64,000 nt of DNA from an uncultured Parvularculaceae bacterium (GCA_913055785.1 CAJXLJ010000004.1:1-64000), one strand, 5' to 3'. Counted from the first letter of the stretch, positions 38,448 to 49,250 are shown. Notes: generated by a model not told the origin, from the sequence alone. Numbers and translations: made by a program.

Positions 38448-41165
38448 TTATGCGCCGGAACCAGCAGAAAGAACGTCCATAAGGCGTTTCTCGATCTGCG
38501 CGAGCGTTTTCGGGTCGTCGATTTTCCGCCCGCCCGGGTAGCGGAGATAGAAGGCGTCGACGGCGCGTTCGCCATAGGTGGCGATATGAGCCGACGCGAT
38601 GGAAACGTTGAGATCGGCAAGGGCCGAAGCGAGTTCGTAGAGAAGGCCGGGCCGGTCGAGCCCTTCCGCCTCGATCACCGTCGCGTCTTCCGAAGCTGCG
38701 AGCTCGATTCTGACTTGCGGCGCGACACTGAAAATAGACCGGCGATCGCCGAGTCGGCGGCGCAACACGGGCGGCTTTTCCGGCGCAGCGCGCGCGGCGG
38801 CCAGAAGACCCGCATGCAAGCGCCTCCCCTGATCCGCACCGTCGATGTCGCCGTCATCGACCGACTGGACAGCGAACACATCGAGGGCTTTGCCGTCTTC
38901 TGTCGTCAAGGCCTGCACGGACCGCACGCTCAGGCCGGTTGCGGCGACCGCCCCGGCGAGATCGGCAAGAAGACCCGGCCGGTCATCCGCATAAACAATC
39001 GCCTCAAGATCGCCGTCCCGCGGCGTCACCGTCACCGCCGAGTCAGCCTTATCCTGTTCGGCGGCCCGCGTGAGATGTGCGAAGCGGACGATAATATCCG
39101 GATCGACCGACCGCAGCATGGCGTCGTTGAGCCGGCCCAGAAAGTTATCCTTTTCCTCGTTGGACCAGTCGCTGAGACGCGTCTTGGTCACCTTTCGCGC
39201 AAGTTTCGCCCGTTCGGCGAAGCGTTTTTCCAGCGCCGCCTCGCCGTCGTCGAACCATGCCGCCGTCGCCTGATAGAGTTCGGTGAGCTGGCGGCGCGTG
39301 ATCTCATCCCAGGAGTGAAGCCCGACAACGCGCAGATTGCAGACAGACAGCACCAGCATCAAATCGAGTCGGTCGCGCGAGCTGACTTTCCTTGCGAACG
39401 CCGAAATCGAGTCGATCTCGGTGAGATTGCGCCTTTCCGCGGTGCGGAACATCAGCGCGTGGTGGGCCGCCGCCCATCCTGCAAGAGCCGCCTCTTCAGG
39501 CCCCAGCCCCAGACGTTTCGTAACGCGTTCGACAAGGCTCTCACACTTTTCCGGCGACTTGTCCTTGAGCGACCACAAGGCCTCATGCAGCAGCACGGCG
39601 AGATAAAACAGCAGCGGATCTTTGGCGTTGGCGAGAATGCCGGCGGCGATCGGATGATCGTCCGCAAGCTCGCCGGCGCGAATACGCGTCAATACGCCGA
39701 CGCTGCGCAACACATGCTCGTCAATCGTGAAGCGGCGATAAAGGCCGTAATCGATGCGCCCGACAATAGACCCGTAAGCCGGAATGTATTTTCCCAGAAG
39801 GCCGGTTTCGGTCATGATGCGCAACACCCGCACCGGGTCGGCGGAATCGGTGAGGACGCCCGCGAAGATCTTCGCAACGACCGGATCCCGCCGAACATCC
39901 GACGTAACATTCGGAACCTGTTCGGCGACAATCGCCAGCGCATCGGGGTGAAAATCGATTTTCGGCTTTTTTGAATAGGCGCGAAACAGCCGGAAGAGGT
40001 CGCGCGGCTGACGCCTCGCCCGCGCCGCGCTGTCGAAGTCGAGCCGCCCGTGCCTGATGCGGATATTCGGCTTGCCCGGCGCTTCGTCGGACTGCAGCGC
40101 CTTCGGCAACAGGGCGGGAAAATGCGGCAGGCGTTTTGCGCGCTCTTCCTCAAGCCGCGCGCAGAGGATGCGCGTCAACCGGCCGACTTCGACCGTGTTG
40201 ACGAAATAATGCTTCATCAGCCTTTCGGCGGCCGTCATGTTCGAGCGGTCGGCGTAGTCGAGCCGAGCGGCGATTTCCGGCTGTATGTCGAAAGTAAGCT
40301 TTTCATCAGCCCGGCCGCGCAGATCGTGCAGGTGAATGCGCACGGACCATAAGAACCGTTCGGCTTTCGCCAGTGCCCGCCGTTCGGTCGCATCGAGTAT
40401 CTTGTCGATGGCCTTGTTCTCGCCGATGCCGCCGCCATAGACATATTTATAAAGCCAGCGAAGGGTCTGAAGGTCGCGCAAGCCGCCCTTGCCTTCCTTG
40501 ATATCGGGCTCGACGAGGTAACGGGTTTCCCCGGCGCGGGTCTGGCGCTCATCCTGCTCGGCGAGCTTGGCGGCGACAAACTGGCTCTGCGTACGCCGCC
40601 GGAGTTTTTCATATCCGCCGTGAAATTCATCAAACAGTTTGCGCGAACCGCAGAGATAGCGGGCGTCGAGAAATGCGGTGCGGCCGATCATGTCGTCTTT
40701 GGCGAACTGGACGGCGCTTTTCGGCGTGTGGACGCTGTGTCCGACCTTGAAGCCGCTGTCCCAGAGCGGATACAGCATGAAGTCCATGAGCGGCTGCAGT
40801 TCCGCCTCCACTAACGGATGATGCAGGAAAAGCAGGTCGATGTCGGAATAGGGCGCCAGCTCGCGCCTTCCATAGCCGCCGACCGCCACAATCGCCGCAT
40901 CGCCGACGGCGGCGGGCGCCAGCTTGAACAGCGCCTTGATGATCTCGTCGACGCCCCGGGCGATCCGCTTCACGGCCTGATCGCCGCGGTCGGTTTCCGA
41001 AACCGCCTCGCGCCTTATAACCGGCGCCGTCTCGCGCAGGAGCCGTCCCGCAGCGCCATGGCTTTGACCGGCGCGTTCGGCGGCGACCGCTTTTTCGAGC
41101 GCCGCCGCAAAGGCTTCGCTGTCAAAAACACCGGCTTTGCAGGTCGATGGAGAAGGCGCGTTCAC
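38448..41165 (-). CDS. glnD: Bifunctional uridylyltransferase/uridylyl-removing enzyme GlnD
   Basis: Senses glutamine and adds or removes UMP on PII proteins. 905 residues. Nucleotidyltransferase motif GGYGRRELAPYSDIDLLFLHHP near 95-116, the PII-uridylyltransferase helical part (EGKGGLRDLQTLRWL), an HD domain around 475-600 (FTIDEHVLRSVGVL and LLHEALWSLK), and two C-terminal ACT domains (VYADDRPGLLADLAGAVAATGLSVRSVQALTTEDG and EAEGLDRPGLLYELASALADLNVSIASAHIATYG). GTG start at 41165. The HD signature looks divergent: LHEALW where HDxxK is common. Confidence 0.93.
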   Translation of the reverse strand: MNAPSPSTCKAGVFDSEAFAAALEKAVAAERAGQSHGAAGRLLRETAPVIRREAVSETDRGDQAVKRIARGVDEIIKALFKLAPAAVGDAAIVAVGGYGRRELAPYSDIDLLFLHHPLVEAELQPLMDFMLYPLWDSGFKVGHSVHTPKSAVQFAKDDMIGRTAFLDARYLCGSRKLFDEFHGGYEKLRRRTQSQFVAAKLAEQDERQTRAGETRYLVEPDIKEGKGGLRDLQTLRWLYKYVYGGGIGENKAIDKILDATERRALAKAERFLWSVRIHLHDLRGRADEKLTFDIQPEIAARLDYADRSNMTAAERLMKHYFVNTVEVGRLTRILCARLEEERAKRLPHFPALLPKALQSDEAPGKPNIRIRHGRLDFDSAARARRQPRDLFRLFRAYSKKPKIDFHPDALAIVAEQVPNVTSDVRRDPVVAKIFAGVLTDSADPVRVLRIMTETGLLGKYIPAYGSIVGRIDYGLYRRFTIDEHVLRSVGVLTRIRAGELADDHPIAAGILANAKDPLLFYLAVLLHEALWSLKDKSPEKCESLVERVTKRLGLGPEEAALAGWAAAHHALMFRTAERRNLTEIDSISAFARKVSSRDRLDLMLVLSVCNLRVVGLHSWDEITRRQLTELYQATAAWFDDGEAALEKRFAERAKLARKVTKTRLSDWSNEEKDNFLGRLNDAMLRSVDPDIIVRFAHLTRAAEQDKADSAVTVTPRDGDLEAIVYADDRPGLLADLAGAVAATGLSVRSVQALTTEDGKALDVFAVQSVDDGDIDGADQGRRLHAGLLAAARAAPEKPPVLRRRLGDRRSIFSVAPQVRIELAASEDATVIEAEGLDRPGLLYELASALADLNVSIASAHIATYGERAVDAFYLRYPGGRKIDDPKTLAQIEKRLMDVLSAGSGA

Positions 41166-41290
41166 AAAATGCTTTTCCGGGCGACGGCGGCCTTGTTACG
41201 GTGATTCTATCATCATACGCCTCGCCGCCGAATTCAACAGCGCCGTTCCCGCGTATTTCGTCTCCACGCGGACAATTAGCGACGGCCCGG

Positions 41291-44014
41291 TCAGGAGGGC
41301 GCCAGCCCCTTCAACCGGTAAAGAATATCGAGCGCTTCTTTCGGGCTGACCGCATCAGGGTTAATCTCGTCCAGCGCGCGCTCGAGCGCGCTCCCCTCTT
41401 CCGCAGTGGGAGGAGCCGCCGATGCGGCGCCCGACGGCGCTGAAAATAGCGAAAGCTGATCCGCCGCGTCCCTCGCCTCGCGCTGCGCCTCCAGTTCGGC
41501 CAGCACCGCTTCCGCCCGGCGCACCACCGGCGCCGGCAAGCCGGCGAGCTTGGCGACCGCAACGCCGTATGACCGGTCGGCGGCGCCCGACGCGACTTCA
41601 TGCAGGAAGACGACATCGCCTTTCCACTCGCGCACCTTCATCGACATGTTGACGAGCCGCGGCAGTCTTTCAGAAAGCGCCGTCAGCTCATGATAATGGG
41701 TTGCGAAAAGACCTCGGCAGGCGATCTCGTTGTGGAGATGCTCGACCGCCGCCCAGGCGATGGAAAGGCCGTCGAAGGTCGATGTCCCGCGACCGATTTC
41801 ATCAAGCACGACGAGCGAGCGGTCAGTCGCCTGATTGAGAATGGCGGCGGTCTCGACCATCTCCACCATGAAGGTCGACCGCCCGCGCGCGAGATCGTCC
41901 GACGCGCCGACCCGGGAAAAGACCCGGTCGACGACGCCGATATGCGCCGAAGCGGCGGGAACGAACGCGCCGGCCTGGGCGAGGATTGCGATCAGCGCGT
42001 TCTGGCGCAGGAAGGTCGACTTGCCGGCCATGTTCGGCCCGGTGATCAGCCAGAGCCGCGCATCGCCTTTCTCGGCGAGTGTGCAGTCATTGGCGACGAA
42101 CCCCGCCTCGCCGGCGGCGCGCAACGCACGCTCGACCACCGGATGGCGGCCCGCCTTGATGTCGAACGCATTACTGTCGTCGACAACAGGGCGGACACAG
42201 ACTTCTTCCGCGGCCAGTTCGGCGAGGCCGGCGGCGACGTCGATTTCAGCAAGCGCCGCGCCCGCGGCGGCGATCGCCTCGCCGCGCTTGAGGATGCGCC
42301 CGGCGAGATCCTCAAACAACGCCAGTTCCCGCGCCAGCGCTTCATCGCGCGCTCGGGTGATCTTCGCATCCAGTTCGGCCAGTTCGCCGGTTGTGAAGCG
42401 CACGGCGCTGGCGAGCGTCTGACGATGAACAAAGGTTGCATCATGCGGCGCCGTCATCAGCTTGTCGCCATGAGACGGCGGCGTCTCGACGAAATAACCG
42501 AGCACATTGTTGTGCCGAACCTTCAGCGCCTTGACACCGGTCTGCTCGCGATACTTCGTTTCGAGCCCGGCGATGACGCGCCGGGATTCATCCCGTAGGA
42601 GACGCACTTCATCAAGGCCGGGATCATACCCCTTGGCGATGAAGCCGCCGTCGCGAGCGAGCATCGGCGGGTCTTCGCCTACTGCTTCCTGCAGCGTTTT
42701 GATAAGCGCGGAGAAACCTTCCCCGTCCCGGTCTTCCAGCGCATGCGCAGAGTCCGTGAGCGCCGCCGGCGGCGCATTGAGACCGTTTGCTTCGGCGACG
42801 GCGCCGGCGATCTTGCGCGCGGCGAGGAGCGCATCGCGGATCGCCGCGAGGTCGCGCGGGCCGCCGCGATCGAGCGACAGACGCGAAAGGGAGCGCGCGA
42901 TATCCGGGGTTTCTTTCAGGATAGCGCGCAAATCCGCACGCAGATCGGACGCATCGAGAAAAAACCCGACTGCATCGAAACGCTGATTGATGCGCGCCGG
43001 ATCGGTGAGCGGCGCGGAAAGGCGCGCCGCCAGCGCCCGCGCGCCGGCGCCGGTGACGGTCCGGTCAACCGCCCAGAGGAGCGAGCCCTTGCGCCCGCCG
43101 GTCTGCACTGCTGTCAGTTCCAGCGCGTTTCGGGTCGCCGCATCGATGGCCATGCTCTCACCGGCGCGGGCGCGGCGCGGCGGCCGCAGAGCGGGCATGC
43201 GCCCCGCCTGGGTCAGCTCCACGTAAGAAAGGAGAGCGCCCATGGCCGCGCATTCAGGCCGGGAGAAGTCACCGAACCCGTCAAGCGACGCAACGCCGAA
43301 CGCCTCCATCAAGCGGCGCTGACCGGCGGCGGAATCAAATTGCGACGCCGGCATATGAGTCAGACTGTCCTGGGCGCAAACCGAAGCGACGGCTTTTGCA
43401 AAAGCGCCTTCCATAGCCATATCCGGAACGATCGTTTCCTTCGGCGCAATCACCGCAAGGGCGGATGCGGCCTCTTTCGGCGTTGTCGCAGAAACGAAAA
43501 ATTCGCCGGTCGAGACATCGACCCAGGCGAGCGCCGCCTCTTCGCCACCGCGCAGAAGCGACAGAGCCGCCAGAAAATTATTGGCGCGCGCATCAAGGAG
43601 CGAATCCTCAATGATCGTACCCGGCGTGATCGTTCGCACGACTTCGCGGCGGACGACAGACTTCGAGCCGCGCTTCTTCGCCTCGGCCGGATCTTCCATC
43701 TGCTCGCAGATCGCAACCTTGAATCCTGCCTTGATGAGCTTTGCGAGGTAGTTTTCATAGGCGTGAAAAGGCACGCCGCACATGGGGATCGGTTCGTCCC
43801 CATGTTGGCCGCGCTTGGTCAGCGTGATGTCGAGGGCCGCCGATGCGGCGATGGCGTCGTCGAAAAACAGTTCGTAGAAATCGCCCATGCGGTAAAACAG
43901 GAGCGCGTCGCCGACGGTTTCCTTGATGGCGAAATACTGCGCCATCATCGGCGTCAAAGACGTCGCCGCCATGCGCCCGCCGGCCCCCGTTTTCAATGAA
44001 ACCGATTTTGTCAT
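41291..44014 (-). CDS. mutS: DNA mismatch repair protein MutS
   Basis: Recognises mismatches and recruits MutL. 907 residues. Mismatch-contact FYE at 46-48 in [10 protein letters not shown]; Walker [14 protein letters not shown], Walker [22 protein letters not shown], and the [13 protein letters not shown] signature. The C-terminal tail carries an Ala/Pro linker and a tetramerisation-type end ([25 protein letters not shown]). 125 bases upstream of glnD. Confidence 0.98.
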   Translation of the reverse strand: MTKSVSLKTGAGGRMAATSLTPMMAQYFAIKETVGDALLFYRMGDFYELFFDDAIAASAALDITLTKRGQHGDEPIPMCGVPFHAYENYLAKLIKAGFKVAICEQMEDPAEAKKRGSKSVVRREVVRTITPGTIIEDSLLDARANNFLAALSLLRGGEEAALAWVDVSTGEFFVSATTPKEAASALAVIAPKETIVPDMAMEGAFAKAVASVCAQDSLTHMPASQFDSAAGQRRLMEAFGVASLDGFGDFSRPECAAMGALLSYVELTQAGRMPALRPPRRARAGESMAIDAATRNALELTAVQTGGRKGSLLWAVDRTVTGAGARALAARLSAPLTDPARINQRFDAVGFFLDASDLRADLRAILKETPDIARSLSRLSLDRGGPRDLAAIRDALLAARKIAGAVAEANGLNAPPAALTDSAHALEDRDGEGFSALIKTLQEAVGEDPPMLARDGGFIAKGYDPGLDEVRLLRDESRRVIAGLETKYREQTGVKALKVRHNNVLGYFVETPPSHGDKLMTAPHDATFVHRQTLASAVRFTTGELAELDAKITRARDEALARELALFEDLAGRILKRGEAIAAAGAALAEIDVAAGLAELAAEEVCVRPVVDDSNAFDIKAGRHPVVERALRAAGEAGFVANDCTLAEKGDARLWLITGPNMAGKSTFLRQNALIAILAQAGAFVPAASAHIGVVDRVFSRVGASDDLARGRSTFMVEMVETAAILNQATDRSLVVLDEIGRGTSTFDGLSIAWAAVEHLHNEIACRGLFATHYHELTALSERLPRLVNMSMKVREWKGDVVFLHEVASGAADRSYGVAVAKLAGLPAPVVRRAEAVLAELEAQREARDAADQLSLFSAPSGAASAAPPTAEEGSALERALDEINPDAVSPKEALDILYRLKGLAPS

Positions 44015-44131
44015 TTAAATTTACAACCGACCCTTAACCGGACAAACCATCCCTCGCCGGTTATATTGAAAAATCAAATTGATCTTTGCGCGAAACCGGC
44101 GAGGATGGGAGTTTAATATCGATTCTGGTTC

Positions 44132-44869
44132 ATGTCCGTAAGTCATATAAAACGCACTGAAATCAATCTCGGCGAGCGCGCCGCGCCGCTGGTCATCCGC
44201 GTCAATCGCCGCGCCAAGAGATTGATTTTAAAGGTAGACCCTATAGCTGGGGAAATTCATGTAACCGCGCCTACAAAACGCGCGATGCCCGAAGCCCTCG
44301 CCTTCGCCAATGAGCGGATCGACTGGATTGTCAGCCAGCTCAACGAAAAGCTGCAGGCGAGACCCTTCATGGAAGGCGACAGCATACCTTTTCAGGGCGC
44401 GCCGCACCGGATCGTGCGCAATGGCGGCCCCCGCGCGCCGGTGCGGGTCGATCACGACCTCATCCCGGTTATCCGGGTCGGCGGCGAGCCGGAGCATTTG
44501 AACCGGCGCCTGGTGGACTGGATGAAAAGCGAAGCACGACGGGAATTGACGGCGCGCGTCGACCGCTATTGCACGCAGCTTGATCGCAAGCGACGCTCGA
44601 TACGGGTTCGCGACACGCGTACGCGATGGGGATCATGTTCGTCGGACGGCGCCCTCTCTTTTTCCTGGCGGCTGATTATGGCCCCTCCGGATATTCTCGA
44701 CTATGTCGCGGCGCATGAATGCGTGCACCTTATCCACATGAACCATTCGCCGGCGTTCTGGCGGCAGGTCGCGGCGCTCGGGGTCGACGCCAGAGCGGCG
44801 GAAAACTGGTTCGAGGATAACGGCGCAGAACTCTTCACCTACGGCGTTCAGACGAAACAGGCCGCCTAG
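44132..44869 (+). CDS. YgjP/DUF45-type zinc metalloprotease (M48-like)
   Basis: 245 residues. N-terminal VIRVNRRAKRLILKVDP and GEIHVTAPTKR, central DTRTRWGSCSSDGALSFSWRLIMAPPDILDYV, then HECVH at 195-199 and NHSPAFW with His205: the WGSC...HExxH...NHS pattern of YgjP proteins. Cytoplasmic; the in vivo substrate is unknown. Divergent from mutS; its stop shares CTAG with the convergent PBP gene. Confidence 0.9.
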   Translation: MSVSHIKRTEINLGERAAPLVIRVNRRAKRLILKVDPIAGEIHVTAPTKRAMPEALAFANERIDWIVSQLNEKLQARPFMEGDSIPFQGAPHRIVRNGGPRAPVRVDHDLIPVIRVGGEPEHLNRRLVDWMKSEARRELTARVDRYCTQLDRKRRSIRVRDTRTRWGSCSSDGALSFSWRLIMAPPDILDYVAAHECVHLIHMNHSPAFWRQVAALGVDARAAENWFEDNGAELFTYGVQTKQAA

Positions 44870-46773
44870 CCGCTGGCGTTCAAGAGCGCCGCAATAGGGT
44901 CTTCCATAACGCCCGGTTCGACAGGCTTGATCGGCGCAACGAATTGCGGCGGCAACGCGCGGGTCATAATCTCGCTCCAGATCGTCGCCGGCTCCGCGCC
45001 TCCGGTGATTTTCTTCATCGGCGCATTATCGTCGCGGCCAAGCCAGACAACGCCCACCAGCCCGCCCGCATGCCCCGCAAACCATGCATCGCGATAGTCC
45101 TGCGTCGTGCCGGTCTTGCCCGCAACACGATAACCGGGAACGGCGGCGGCGCGGCCGGTGCCCCATTCGACGACGCTTTCAAGCATCGAGTTGAGTTCGG
45201 CAACCGCGGCGTAGGACGCCGCCTCGCCCACATAGTTGCCGTCGCGGCGGTAAACGAGATCGCCGTCGGCGGTTTCGATGCTGGTGATGACATGCGGTTC
45301 AACCCGGAACCCGCCATTGGCGAGCGGCGCATAAACGCCGGCGAGCTCAATGGGCGCAATCGCATCGACGCCTAGCGCCAGCGCCGGTCCCGCATTCAGC
45401 TCCCCGCGCCAGCCCATAGCCCGCGCCGTGCGGCGCACCGCCGACCGGCCGACCGTTTCCTGCACCCGAATAACGGCGCTGTTCAGCGAACGCGCCAGCG
45501 CCTCGCGAAACGTCACATCGCCGTAAAACTTGCTGTTGTAATTGTCGGGCGCCCATTTGCCGATAGCGAGAGGCGCATCGAGCACGATCGCATCAGCATG
45601 AAGACCGGCCTTGAGCGCCGCAAGATAAACCAGTGGCTTGAAAGCTGACCCCGGTTGGCGGCGCGCCTGAACGGCGCGGTTGAACTGGCTCGTGGCGTAA
45701 TCGCGGCCGCCGATCATCGCCCTCACCGCGCCTTCGCCGTCCATGACCACAACCGCGTTCTGTATGGTTTCAACATCGCCCCCGGCGCGGGCGAGACCGG
45801 CAATCAGGCCAATCTCCGCGGCTTCCTGCAGGGCAGGATCGAACGTCGTCCGCACCACAAGGTCTGCGTCGACGTCGCCGGCGTAAGCGCGAACCCTGCT
45901 GAGCGCGTAATCGATGAAATAAGGCGCGGCGGAAAACTGCGCGTCGGAAAGGCGGATCGGCTCGGCGATCGCCGCCGCCGCCTCTTCTCGCGAGATGAAC
46001 CCGACCGTTTGCATCTGGTCGATGACAAGCCGCGCGCGCTTGCCGGCGTCGAGCGGATTGCTGGTTGGCGCAAAACGCGACGGCGCCTTTAACAATCCCG
46101 CCAGCACCGCCGCTTCGCCGAGCGACAGGTTGCGCGCGGACTTGCCGAAATAGCGATAGCTCGCCGCGTCGATACCGTAGGCGCCCGCCCCGAAATAAAC
46201 GCGATTAAGATAGAGCGTCAGGATCTCATCCTTGGTGAACTTGTGTTCGAGCCACAAAGCGAGAATGAACTCCTGCGCCTTGCGCTTGAGCGTGCGGTCG
46301 GCGTTCAAAAAGACATTCTTGGCAAGCTGCTGCGTGATGGTCGAACCGCCCTGCACCACATCGCCGGTGCGCATATTGACGATCAGGGCGCGGGCGACGG
46401 AAACCGGATTGACGCCGAAATGGTGATAAAAATTGCGGTCCTCGACAGCGAGAATCGCCATCGGCACATGGGCTGGCAATGCCGCCAGGCGAACCGGCGC
46501 GCCGGCGCTTGAACCGTTTACGGTCAACGGCGATCCATCCGCCGCGAGCAGCTTGATTTTTGCGCCGCCGCCGTCGCGCCAAAGAGCGCTGGTGTCCGGC
46601 AGGTCGCGGGCGATGTAGGCGAATATCGCTGCAAACCCGATCAGGAGCGTCACAAAGAACACCCCGGCGTCGGCCACATAGCGTCCGTAGCCCGGCGCGG
46701 GCTTTCGGGCGCGCCGACGTTGAGACTGCCGGCGGCGGCTATTAGCTGATTTTCGGGCGGGTCTGCGAGCCAT
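44866..46773 (-). CDS. PBP1a-type bifunctional peptidoglycan synthase
   Basis: 635 residues. Very basic cytoplasmic tail (1-28), membrane helix about 34-54, GT51 transglycosylase with EDRNFYHHFG (Glu111), QGGSTITQQLAKN, KAQEFILALWLEHKFTKDEILTLYLNRVYFG; then the transpeptidase with SAFK (Ser376), SLNS (429-432) and KTGTT (553-557). Shorter than E. coli PBP1a, as the OB-like insert is missing. Polymerises and cross-links glycan strands. Divergent TetR regulator next door. Confidence 0.94.
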   Translation of the reverse strand: MARRPARKSANSRRRQSQRRRARKPAPGYGRYVADAGVFFVTLLIGFAAIFAYIARDLPDTSALWRDGGGAKIKLLAADGSPLTVNGSSAGAPVRLAALPAHVPMAILAVEDRNFYHHFGVNPVSVARALIVNMRTGDVVQGGSTITQQLAKNVFLNADRTLKRKAQEFILALWLEHKFTKDEILTLYLNRVYFGAGAYGIDAASYRYFGKSARNLSLGEAAVLAGLLKAPSRFAPTSNPLDAGKRARLVIDQMQTVGFISREEAAAAIAEPIRLSDAQFSAAPYFIDYALSRVRAYAGDVDADLVVRTTFDPALQEAAEIGLIAGLARAGGDVETIQNAVVVMDGEGAVRAMIGGRDYATSQFNRAVQARRQPGSAFKPLVYLAALKAGLHADAIVLDAPLAIGKWAPDNYNSKFYGDVTFREALARSLNSAVIRVQETVGRSAVRRTARAMGWRGELNAGPALALGVDAIAPIELAGVYAPLANGGFRVEPHVITSIETADGDLVYRRDGNYVGEAASYAAVAELNSMLESVVEWGTGRAAAVPGYRVAGKTGTTQDYRDAWFAGHAGGLVGVVWLGRDDNAPMKKITGGAEPATIWSEIMTRALPPQFVAPIKPVEPGVMEDPIAALLNASG

Positions 46774-46916
46774 GGCGCATGCTTCGGCGGCGAGGGTTAA
46801 CAGGCGGTAAATAGAGGCTTTTCCGGAGCGGGCGCACTATGTTCATTCGCCGCCAACCCCTCTATGATCGGTCGGTTCAGCGGACCGCAAGCGAACAGAG
46901 CCGAGAAGGGGCGTTC

Positions 46917-47549
46917 ATGTCTGCAAGCAGCCAGACGATCGAACAGGTAGAACAGGTCGATGAAAAAGCCAGCGCCATAGTCGAGGCGGCGAGGAAAACC
47001 TTCCTTGCCCGCGGCTTTGACGGCGCCAGCATGGACCAGATCGCGCTCACCGCCGGAGTTTCCAAGCGCACTGTCTATAACCGCTTCCGCTCAAAGGAAG
47101 AACTGTTCGGCGCCGCAATCGAGGAAACCTGCAAAACGCTTGTGCCGGTTAATGTCGACGTTATCGAAGCGAGTCTTCCTCCGAAAGAATTCATTCGCCA
47201 GCTGAGCCGGCAGTTCGTCGAAGGCATTCTTGAACCCGAAGCGATCTCCCTAAGACGCATCGCCGCATTCGAGGCGGAGCGAACGCCGGAAATCGGCCAA
47301 TCCTATCTGGCGCACGGCCCGGCCTGGATGGTCGATCACTGCGCGCCGATCCTCGAACGGATGGCCGCAAAGGGGATATTGACCGTCAGCGATCCCAAGG
47401 CGGCGCTGTGGCAATTGGGGGCGCTGATCACCGAACCGCTCTACACCAAGACCCTGATGGGCGCTGCGCCCGAAGACCTCAACGCCGCAATAGACGCCCA
47501 GGTGAATAGCGGGCTCGACGCGTTCTGGAAGCTTTACGCCGCCAGCTGA
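46917..47549 (+). CDS. TetR family transcriptional regulator
   Basis: 210 residues from the ATG at 46917 (AAGGGG just upstream; an upstream in-frame ATG at 46839 adds a leader unlike the family). DNA-binding domain at about 15-65: AIVEAARKTFLARGFDGASMDQIALTAGVSKRTVYNRFRSKEELFGAAIEE. The ligand domain has an AefR-like C-terminal pattern. Divergent from the PBP gene, 143 bases apart, so autoregulation or PBP control is possible. Confidence 0.9.
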   Translation: MSASSQTIEQVEQVDEKASAIVEAARKTFLARGFDGASMDQIALTAGVSKRTVYNRFRSKEELFGAAIEETCKTLVPVNVDVIEASLPPKEFIRQLSRQFVEGILEPEAISLRRIAAFEAERTPEIGQSYLAHGPAWMVDHCAPILERMAAKGILTVSDPKAALWQLGALITEPLYTKTLMGAAPEDLNAAIDAQVNSGLDAFWKLYAAS

Positions 47550-47603
47550 GACGGGCGGTGGCGACGCTCCATTTCCTTGATGTTTCGCGTGGATATAAGA
47601 CGC

Positions 47604-47637
47604 AAAAAAACGGCGCGGCCGGTAAGCCGCGCCGTTT
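47604..47637 (-). terminator. Intrinsic terminator of the OmpA-like gene
   Basis: On the minus strand AAACGGCGCGGC (47637-47626) pairs with GCCGCGCCGTTT (47619-47608), loop six bases, followed by TTTT. It stands 24 bases past the OmpA stop, and between convergent genes, so it may also slow TetR transcripts. Confidence 0.85.
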
Positions 47638-47661
47638 CCGGCTAATTCTGGTCCTTAGCCT

Positions 47662-48816
47662 TTATTCGAAAGAGATAACCACTTCCGAACGACGGTTCAG
47701 CGGTTCGCGAACGCCATCGGCCGTCGGCGTCGCCAGATTGGTCTCGCCGTAAGCTTCAGTGCGAATGCTGCTGGCCGGAACGCCGTTGGCGATCAGAGCA
47801 TCGCGCACGACAGCCGCGCGGCGCTCGGAAAGGGCCTGGTTATAGGCGGAAGAGCCTGACGTATCGGTGTTGCCGGAGACCACCACCGTGTCGATGTCGT
47901 TCTGAAGCGCCTGAGCGGCAGCCTGCGAAATCAGGGTCTGCGCCTGAGGCGTCAGGTTCGACTTGTCGTAGTCGAAGTAAACGGTGAGCTCGAGCGGATC
48001 GAGATCAGCCGACTGATCTTCGACCAGCTGCGGCGGGCACTCGGCCGTGACCGGTACGGCGCTGCCGTCCCAGCAATCCTTGTATTGAACAGGCGCCGCG
48101 CCGCCGCCAAAGTTCCAGCGCAGGCCAGCGAACACGCTGTGAGTTTCATATTCGGTCTTGATGCCGGAAGCCACGCCGTTCAGCGTCGCCGCAACGGTCG
48201 GCTTGTCGACGGCGAAGTAACGGTAGGAGATATCGAGCATCAGGTCTTCGGCCAGATGGAAGCCGAGGCCGGCGATGCCCTGATAGGCGAAGGCCGCCTT
48301 GTCAGCCGCATACGCAATCGTGAGCGGCGCAAGCGGAGCGCCCGCTGCGTTCATACCCACAATGTCATGATCGATGAACGCCACGCCGGCGCCGGCGCCG
48401 AGATAAGGCGTCACGACATCGGAAAGACCTTCGAAATCATAGATCAGGTTGGCCATGACCGCGTAGGTCTTGGTGTCGCCGGAGATGGTCGACGGCGGGA
48501 AGCCGCTATAGCCCGGAGCCTTGGTCGCAATGTGACGGATGTCGTTGTTGCGATAGGAGCCCTCGAGTTCGGCGCGGAAGCCATTGCCGATCCCCTTGCC
48601 GAGTGCGAGGTAGATGCCGATGCCGTTGTTATAATCGGCTTCGCTGTCGAAGGTGTAAGGCGGGGCGCCGCCGACGCTGTCATTGCTGACATCGTTATCT
48701 TCGGTCATGTAGTTGAGGCCGGCGCCGATCGCGCCATAAATGCCGTCATACGCATTTGCAGCAGGCGCAATCGCCAACGTCGCCGCCGCCGCCAGCAAGG
48801 TTGTCTTAAGCTTCAT
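47662..48816 (-). CDS. OmpA family outer-membrane protein
   Basis: 384 residues: signal peptide (cleavage near ANAYD, residue 22), an eight-stranded barrel to about 240 (YGAIGAGLNYMTED, GFRAELEGSYRNNDIRH, PYLGAGAGVAFIDHDIVG, MLDISYRYFAVDKPTV, HSVFAGLRWNFGG), a Cys-containing linker (CWDGSAVPVTAECPP), and a peptidoglycan-binding OmpA domain (LTVYFDYDKSNLTPQAQ, GNTDTSGSSAYNQALSERRAAVVRDALI). AGGAGGGG precedes the ATG. A strong-looking promoter lies 127 bases upstream, as expected for an abundant porin. Confidence 0.94.
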   Translation of the reverse strand: MKLKTTLLAAAATLAIAPAANAYDGIYGAIGAGLNYMTEDNDVSNDSVGGAPPYTFDSEADYNNGIGIYLALGKGIGNGFRAELEGSYRNNDIRHIATKAPGYSGFPPSTISGDTKTYAVMANLIYDFEGLSDVVTPYLGAGAGVAFIDHDIVGMNAAGAPLAPLTIAYAADKAAFAYQGIAGLGFHLAEDLMLDISYRYFAVDKPTVAATLNGVASGIKTEYETHSVFAGLRWNFGGGAAPVQYKDCWDGSAVPVTAECPPQLVEDQSADLDPLELTVYFDYDKSNLTPQAQTLISQAAAQALQNDIDTVVVSGNTDTSGSSAYNQALSERRAAVVRDALIANGVPASSIRTEAYGETNLATPTADGVREPLNRRSEVVISFE

Positions 48817-48942
48817 TTTTCCCCTCCTCAGGTGGACCAGAATTACAAGCCGCCGCGAAGCGCCCGGCCAAAAGGAATCTTACGCAAGCTCTAGCGTTTT
48901 TACGCCCGCCAAAACAGGCTTAAAGCCCGGAATTTCTCCAGA

Positions 48943-48971
48943 ATAATAATATCCCGTTAACCATGTTGCAA
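48943..48971 (-). promoter_or_regulatory. Sigma-70-like promoter of the OmpA gene
   Basis: On the minus strand TTGCAA (48971-48966), a 17-base spacer, then TATTAT (48948-48943). Spacing is ideal and both hexamers are close to consensus. It would give a leader of about 120 bases before the ATG at 48816, long enough for post-transcriptional control of the porin. Confidence 0.6.
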
Positions 48972-49216
48972 CAACGCATCGCTGCCCACAAGGCCGCACG
49001 CCATCCCCCTCAAGGCGTGGCCGCTACGCAACAGAGTCAGCCTGCCTCACGGGGGTCCGCTTATCGCGCCGAAATGACGCCTCTATGACAGCTTTGGGGC
49101 GATTTTGGCCACGTGGCGGCGAATCACGCGCCCCCTTCAGGAGCCTGTTTGCCCGCGACTTTGCGATTCACGGGTTTTCCACATCGCATCAGCGACACCC
49201 GCCGCCTTACCCAATT

Positions 49217-49250
49217 CAAAAACGGCCAGCAGCCGGATGACTGCTGGCCG
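49217..49250 (-). terminator. Intrinsic terminator of the POT transporter gene
   Basis: On the minus strand CGGCCAGCAG (49250-49241) pairs with CTGCTGGCCG (49232-49223), loop eight bases, then TTTTTG. It lies 24 bases past the transporter stop. Confidence 0.85.

Noticed and set aside
42743-43999. A 418-codon plus-strand frame opposite mutS
   Set aside because: Mirror of the MutS reading frame, Arg/His-rich product, no family features.
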